NCBI GenBank assembly: GCA_905213905.1
Contig: CAJMKD010000001.1
Span: forward strand, 124,001 to 188,000
Direction of reading: 5' to 3'
Source: an uncultured Sutterella sp.
GTDB lineage: Bacteria > Pseudomonadota > Gammaproteobacteria > Burkholderiales > Burkholderiaceae_F
DNA: 64,000 bases
Shown here: piece after piece, positions 60,017 through 64,000 of the stretch
Numbering within the stretch: position 1 is the first letter of the stretch
Layout of the letters: every line of letters starts with the position of its first letter
Notes under the pieces: model-generated
Database searches by the model: none
The model's input: the letters and a program-made list of their open reading frames with translations, nothing else
What the model was told of the DNA's origin: nothing
Program-made: the position numbers and the translations under genes

Positions 60017-62302
60017 TCAGTGCCCAAGACGCTTAAAAATGATGTCCACTTGCGCACCCATAACAAGACATCCGGTTGGATCCGTCTTGTTAGAGAGACG
60101 AATTGAGGCGTTGTGCTCGTCGAGGATTTTCTTGACCATTGGCAGTCCGAGACCAGTGCCTGTTTCTTTCGTCGTAATGTAGGGTTCAAAAGCTTTGTCG
60201 AGAATGGCGCTGCTGAAGCCAACGCCGTTGTCGCTGATGCGGAGCAGAACGGCGCTGCCGTCAGCGGCTGTGCCGGTGCCGATATGCTTTGTTTCAATCA
60301 CGATTTGAGGACGATCTCCTTCCGTAGCGTCCACGCTATTGGAGATGAGGTTGTGGAGAACCTGCCGCAACTGTGCGGGATCAGCCTCAATAAGCGGAAT
60401 CGTATTGTCAAGCTCGAGTCTGACTGGCACATCCGCTTCGTGGTATAGCTGAGCAACTTCTTCAAGAAATGCATTGAGCGAAAGGCGTGAGAGCTTTGCT
60501 GTCGGGATTTTGGCGTACTCTCGAAAGTCATTCACCATTTGCTTAAGTGCATCGACTTGAGTCGTGATCGTAGCAATAGTTCGATGGAGAAGGTTGATGT
60601 CGCTTTCTTCCGACAACTTGTTTTCAAGTCGCATTTCTAAACGTTCTGCCGCAAGTCGAATCGGTGTTAAAGGATTCTTGATTTCATGTGCGAGTCGGCG
60701 AGCTACCTCACCCCAGGCCGTTGCTCGCTGTGCTGCCATCAATTGCGAGACGTCATCGAAAACGAGGACCAGGCCATTTGCGCCTGAACGAAGCGGCATG
60801 AGTGAAATTTTGATGAAAAGCGGCGTGCGTAATGCCTCTTCAGGTGATTGTTCGTTTTTTGAGGTATTCAGCTCATATTCGAGGCCAACGGTCGGCGTTT
60901 CTCCGAGAGAAAGCGTGATCTTTGCATTGCTCGCGGCAAGCGCAAGATCTGGGGCTTTAGCACGCAGATTACTGCCTGTTTGGCAAAGATCTGAGCCTAG
61001 GATTTTTTTCGCTGCAGGATTCGACGAGACAGTTCGATAGTTGGCATCGAGAACAAGCACGCCGGAAGAGATATTTGAGAGTACACGTTCAAGATACGCC
61101 TGCGCTTGTTCTGCTTTAAGCCGCTGAGCCTCAATGCCTCTGCGTGATTCAGCTACTTCGCGAATCATCGTGTTGAAAGATTGGGTGAGCACATTAATTT
61201 CGCTGTTACCCGAGAACTCGCGAATCGGTTGAAAATTGCCGTCAGCAACGCGGCGCGTCCCCTGTTCGAGCTGCATGACTGGTTCAGTTGTTTTCCGCGC
61301 AAAAGCTAAAGCAGCGGCAATGGCGCCGAAAGCTGCGAGAAGCAATACGAGAAACAGCGTGCTCGTATAGATTGTTTGAAGCGAAGCACGAGACAGAACG
61401 AGAGTTTGATAGTCTCGATAGCCAGCGACCAGCTCTGCAGCGTTTTTAGTCGTTTCACTAGAAACGGGCTGGATGATCTGCAGGTAAAACTGAGGCTGTC
61501 TTCCCGTGGTTGGCAAAAGAACGTTGCGTTTTGGATCCGATGCGGATTGTTCGTTGGCGTCGGCAGCAATTGTTTCATCGTTATCGCTGATCGGGACAAT
61601 GACGCGAATAGATAGCTGGCTTGCTTCTGTGATGCCGTCGGGATTTTCGAGCGCATCACCATCGATAACGCTGTAAATGCCAGCTGAACGGACTGTCTGC
61701 AACTGGAGCGGCGTCGGGAGATCAGGCAGCATGACGTTGATGCGCGAACCAGCTGCAGCGACTGCTGTGCCGCTTCCCGTAAAGACGAGCGCCTCCATGT
61801 TCTGGTGACCTTCAAGAAGGTGCATCAGATCCGTCATGATGAGCGAGGTGGGTGTATTCACCAGCATTTCCGCCATATGTCGGGCAGCAAGTTCCGCCTG
61901 CTTTTGTTGTTCGGTCAGAATGCCCCGGGTTATCGTGACGCCTGAATCCAGTGCACGTTCGACACGCACGTCGAACCAAGAATCGATTGAGCGAGAAATA
62001 AAGACGTTTGAAACAACGTATATCGTCAAGCAGGGAATCAGTACGATTAGCGCAATGACTCCGGCAAGCTTTGACGTCATATAAGCACCGAATTCGCGTG
62101 CTCGAATACGTTGCCAAAGTCGAACAACCATAGCAACGACGACAGCGAAAAGCAGGACTGCAATGGCGCGGTTAACGATGCTCAGCACCGGGAACCATTT
62201 TTCGAACAGCTTTGAATCAGAGCTTGTAGCGGCAAGTCCGAAAAGCGAGATGCCGGCAAGAGCCAGCGCCGCGATGAAAAGATATCGAAGCCAGGAAGGC
62301 AT
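60017..62302 (-). CDS. ntrY: NtrY-type sensor histidine kinase
   Basis: 761 residues. Three N-terminal membrane helices (through IVLIPCLTIYVVSNVFI), a periplasmic segment, another helix (LFLVLLLAAFGAIAAALAF), a HAMP domain (TTEPVMQLEQGTRRVADGNF), a PAS domain (about residues 400-500), HisKA with the phospho-His in ARRLAHEIKNPLTPIRLAAERL, and HATPase (NLISNSVDAT, DNGVGF, GTGLGLPMVKKI). Signal unknown; NtrY proteins respond to nitrogen or redox state. Confidence 0.93.
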   Translation of the reverse strand: MPSWLRYLFIAALALAGISLFGLAATSSDSKLFEKWFPVLSIVNRAIAVLLFAVVVAMVVRLWQRIRAREFGAYMTSKLAGVIALIVLIPCLTIYVVSNVFISRSIDSWFDVRVERALDSGVTITRGILTEQQKQAELAARHMAEMLVNTPTSLIMTDLMHLLEGHQNMEALVFTGSGTAVAAAGSRINVMLPDLPTPLQLQTVRSAGIYSVIDGDALENPDGITEASQLSIRVIVPISDNDETIAADANEQSASDPKRNVLLPTTGRQPQFYLQIIQPVSSETTKNAAELVAGYRDYQTLVLSRASLQTIYTSTLFLVLLLAAFGAIAAALAFARKTTEPVMQLEQGTRRVADGNFQPIREFSGNSEINVLTQSFNTMIREVAESRRGIEAQRLKAEQAQAYLERVLSNISSGVLVLDANYRTVSSNPAAKKILGSDLCQTGSNLRAKAPDLALAASNAKITLSLGETPTVGLEYELNTSKNEQSPEEALRTPLFIKISLMPLRSGANGLVLVFDDVSQLMAAQRATAWGEVARRLAHEIKNPLTPIRLAAERLEMRLENKLSEESDINLLHRTIATITTQVDALKQMVNDFREYAKIPTAKLSRLSLNAFLEEVAQLYHEADVPVRLELDNTIPLIEADPAQLRQVLHNLISNSVDATEGDRPQIVIETKHIGTGTAADGSAVLLRISDNGVGFSSAILDKAFEPYITTKETGTGLGLPMVKKILDEHNASIRLSNKTDPTGCLVMGAQVDIIFKRLGH

Positions 62303-62308
62303 CGGCTA

Positions 62309-62944
62309 TTACTCCGCAGGCATTTCAATGACATCCGAAGGAATTTGCACAGGAACCCATTCACTCTCGACCGTCCAGTCGATGGAGTCATTAGTCGTCA
62401 CCTGCATGGGTTTGGGTAGCTTGTTGGTGTCGAGAAAAAAGCGGATTTCGGCTTCGAAATCTTCATCGTTTGTGACAGCTCCGCTCGGGGCAACACGCCA
62501 GCGCCTCAAACTCTTAATGTAAGGAAGTGCCTGCTCGAGAGAATCGAAATTGAGAGAAAGACCGCTATACGCAACGCCATAGCGTCGAGTGAGCGGATTG
62601 AAGGCGAGTCGAATTGAGAATCGGCTTTCCGCAACAGGCTTGTCAAACCAGTACCAACGCGTTTTAACGAGCGAAAATTCGTGCGTGAAGTAGAGCGCAA
62701 TGCCGCGGTGAAGCGCATCGATCAGAGGTTGGGGCAGGTCAAATTCAAAATGATCTGCAACAAAAAGCCCCGGACGTTCGCCTGGTTCATCGCGCGTGAT
62801 TTCCACTGACATAAGCGTTGCTTCCACGGCCTCTGCGGGTTGCGGGAAGAGTCCTGCCATAGTCAAGCTTGCGGCAAGCATGAGAGCCGCAAGCTTGTTG
62901 AGCTTGCGGTTGGGGTAGGTGTGGCTCAGGCAGAAAAAAAACAT
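62309..62944 (-). CDS. DUF4390 periplasmic protein
   Basis: 211 residues. Signal peptide (LAALMLAASLTMAGLFPQPAEA) then the DUF4390 domain (FDLPQPLIDALHRGIALYFTHEF, RWYWFDKPVAESRFSIRLAFNPLTRRYGV, shown here only in part: WYWFDKPVAESRFSIRLAF). Function unknown; always found between rsmB and ntrY in betaproteobacteria. No ribosome-binding site is seen before the ATG, so the start is uncertain. Confidence 0.85.
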   Translation of the reverse strand: MFFFCLSHTYPNRKLNKLAALMLAASLTMAGLFPQPAEAVEATLMSVEITRDEPGERPGLFVADHFEFDLPQPLIDALHRGIALYFTHEFSLVKTRWYWFDKPVAESRFSIRLAFNPLTRRYGVAYSGLSLNFDSLEQALPYIKSLRRWRVAPSGAVTNDEDFEAEIRFFLDTNKLPKPMQVTTNDSIDWTVESEWVPVQIPSDVIEMPAE

Positions 62945-62951
62945 TGATTAT

Positions 62952-64000
62952 TCAGACGGTTTTTTGGAGCAACGCATAGAAGAAGCCGTCGTGAACCGCC
63001 GGTTCATCAACTGTATCCTTCATCGACTTCTCGTCTTCATCATACGAGCCTATCTCTTCTCGAGGAATGAGCGTCATCATCAGGGACTGATTTCTTCCAA
63101 TCGGCAACGCTTTCGCGTCAGGCGTCTGCTTCAGGAATGCCTTGATTTGTTCTGTCCCTTCTTCAGGGAAAATTGAGCAGGTGCAGAAAAGAAGTTTGCC
63201 GCCGGGTTTTACTAAGGGCCAGAGCGCATTAAGAAGTCGTGCCTGGGTTTTGGCTAGCGTCATGGGATCTTCAGGCCGTCGCGTCCAGGGAATGTCAGGC
63301 TGTCGACGGACAATGCCGCTTGCTGTGCAGGGTGCATCAAGCAAGATGGCATCAAAGCACTGGCCCTGCCACCAAGCAGCAAGGTTAGCTGCGTCAGCAC
63401 AGCGTACGTCTGCCTGGAGGCCTAGGCGCTTCAATGTGGCTTCGATAAGTTTGATGCGCTTGGGATCAATTTCAAGCGCAGTGACGTTGCAGTCGAAAAG
63501 CTCCAGCAAATGGGCTGTTTTACCGCCTGGTGCCGCGCAGGCGTCCAAAACTTCTGCACCGGGTTGCGGTGCGAGGAGGTGGGCAGCCATTTGCGTGCCA
63601 GCATCCTGTACGGAAACAAGACCCATTCCAAAACCCGGAATGTTTTCCACGGGACGCGGTTTTTCGAGAAGAATGGCTTCGGGGCCAATTCGACGTGCAG
63701 CAATGCCGGCATTTCGCAATACGGTTAAATAATCTTCCGGTGTGCTTCTTCTGCGGTTGACGCGAAGCGTGAGCGGCGGCTTCTGGGCAGCAAGTTCGAG
63801 AATCGAACGCCAGTCATCCGGGTAGGCGTCCTTCACTCGCTCTATCCACCAAAGCGGTGCGTTAAAAATGACCTCTAAATTGGTTGCCAATTGAGAAAAA
63901 AGCGCATCTTTTTCTCTGATGGCTCGGCGCAGGACTGCATTTACCAGCCCGGCAAAGCGCTCAGTTCGACGGTCAAGACGGGCGGCTTCAACTGCCTGAC
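62952..64000 (-). CDS. rsmB: 16S rRNA (cytosine-967 C5) methyltransferase (5' end outside window)
   Basis: About 349 residues are visible; the frame runs to the window edge without a start. The part upstream of the ATG at 63890 (DRRTERFAGLVNAVLRRAI) is the NusB-like domain of RsmB, so that ATG is internal. Catalytic features: SAM motif EVLDACAAPGGKTAHLLEL, first Cys in LLDAPCTASGIVRRQPDI, second Cys in LLFCTCSIFPEEG. Confidence 0.94.
   Translation of the reverse strand, partial: QAVEAARLDRRTERFAGLVNAVLRRAIREKDALFSQLATNLEVIFNAPLWWIERVKDAYPDDWRSILELAAQKPPLTLRVNRRRSTPEDYLTVLRNAGIAARRIGPEAILLEKPRPVENIPGFGMGLVSVQDAGTQMAAHLLAPQPGAEVLDACAAPGGKTAHLLELFDCNVTALEIDPKRIKLIEATLKRLGLQADVRCADAANLAAWWQGQCFDAILLDAPCTASGIVRRQPDIPWTRRPEDPMTLAKTQARLLNALWPLVKPGGKLLFCTCSIFPEEGTEQIKAFLKQTPDAKALPIGRNQSLMMTLIPREEIGSYDEDEKSMKDTVDEPAVHDGFFYALLQKTV

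Noticed and set aside
1..64000. CRISPR arrays, insertion sequences, prophage or toxin-antitoxin modules
   Set aside because: No regularly spaced repeats, transposase, integrase or paired small toxin-like genes were found; the region is conserved core genome.

Overview
The window is chromosomal housekeeping DNA of a betaproteobacterium in the order Burkholderiales. The gene-order evidence is the run rsmB, DUF4390, ntrY, short ntrX-like regulator, trkA; the pairs birA-coaX and DUF971-ubiE; and mreBCD-mrdA-rodA beside gatCAB. A UbiA-family enzyme of MenA type next to UbiE, moderate G+C and very compact operons suggest a gut-type, menaquinone-using lineage such as Sutterellaceae (Parasutterella/Sutterella). 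That placement is inference, not proof. I saw no phage, insertion sequence, CRISPR array, rRNA operon or obvious foreign island.

Layout. Positions 1-23.6 kb are almost entirely on the minus strand: a Tim44-like protein (cut by the window edge), ubiE, a DUF971 protein, tRNA-Arg(CCG), priA, hemE, a universal stress protein, the complete F1Fo ATP synthase operon (atpI-B-E-F-H-A-G-D-C), parB-parA, marC, rsmG, mnmG, mnmE, and rpmH-rnpA-yidD-yidC. Positions 24.1-32.3 kb run on the plus strand: dnaA, dnaN, gyrB (no recF), a cytosolic-type 5'-nucleotidase, a gene-free AT-rich stretch with DnaA-box-like sites (30.29-30.76 kb), a Crp/Fnr-like regulator and a BON-domain lipoprotein. Positions 32.7-35.1 kb (minus) hold menA, a ybeD/DUF493 gene and a PBP5-like protein that has lost all three catalytic motifs. 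Positions 35.3-37.6 kb (plus) are birA-coaX-SPOR protein. Positions 37.6-46.2 kb (minus) hold a HIT protein, a small unknown, an M20 peptidase, rlpA and the cell-shape cluster rodA-mrdA-mreD-mreC-mreB. Positions 46.5-49.8 kb are gatCAB. Then come pyrE, xth, an RsuA-type pseudouridine synthase and an AmpG-type permease, a UPF0149 protein, a minimal PTS phosphorelay (EIIA-Man, HPr, EI), DUF1840, trkA, the ntrX-like regulator, ntrY, DUF4390 and rsmB (cut by the window edge).

How it fits together. The window spans the probable chromosome origin. It carries initiation (dnaA, dnaN, gyrB), restart (priA) and segregation (parAB), together with energy generation, translation and tRNA modification, membrane insertion, peptidoglycan elongation and recycling, and potassium/PTS/two-component regulation.

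The most interesting points are: (1) hand-counted G/C asymmetry flips near 30.5 kb, not at the dnaA promoter, which together with the DnaA-box cluster puts the likely origin after the dnaA-dnaN-gyrB block; (2) the inactive DacA homologue retained next to ybeD; (3) a DnaA with a shortened, divergent AAA+ core; (4) a pair of DnaA boxes in front of priA; (5) a gene-free stretch with strong hairpins near 32.4 kb. I found no clearly new multi-gene system.
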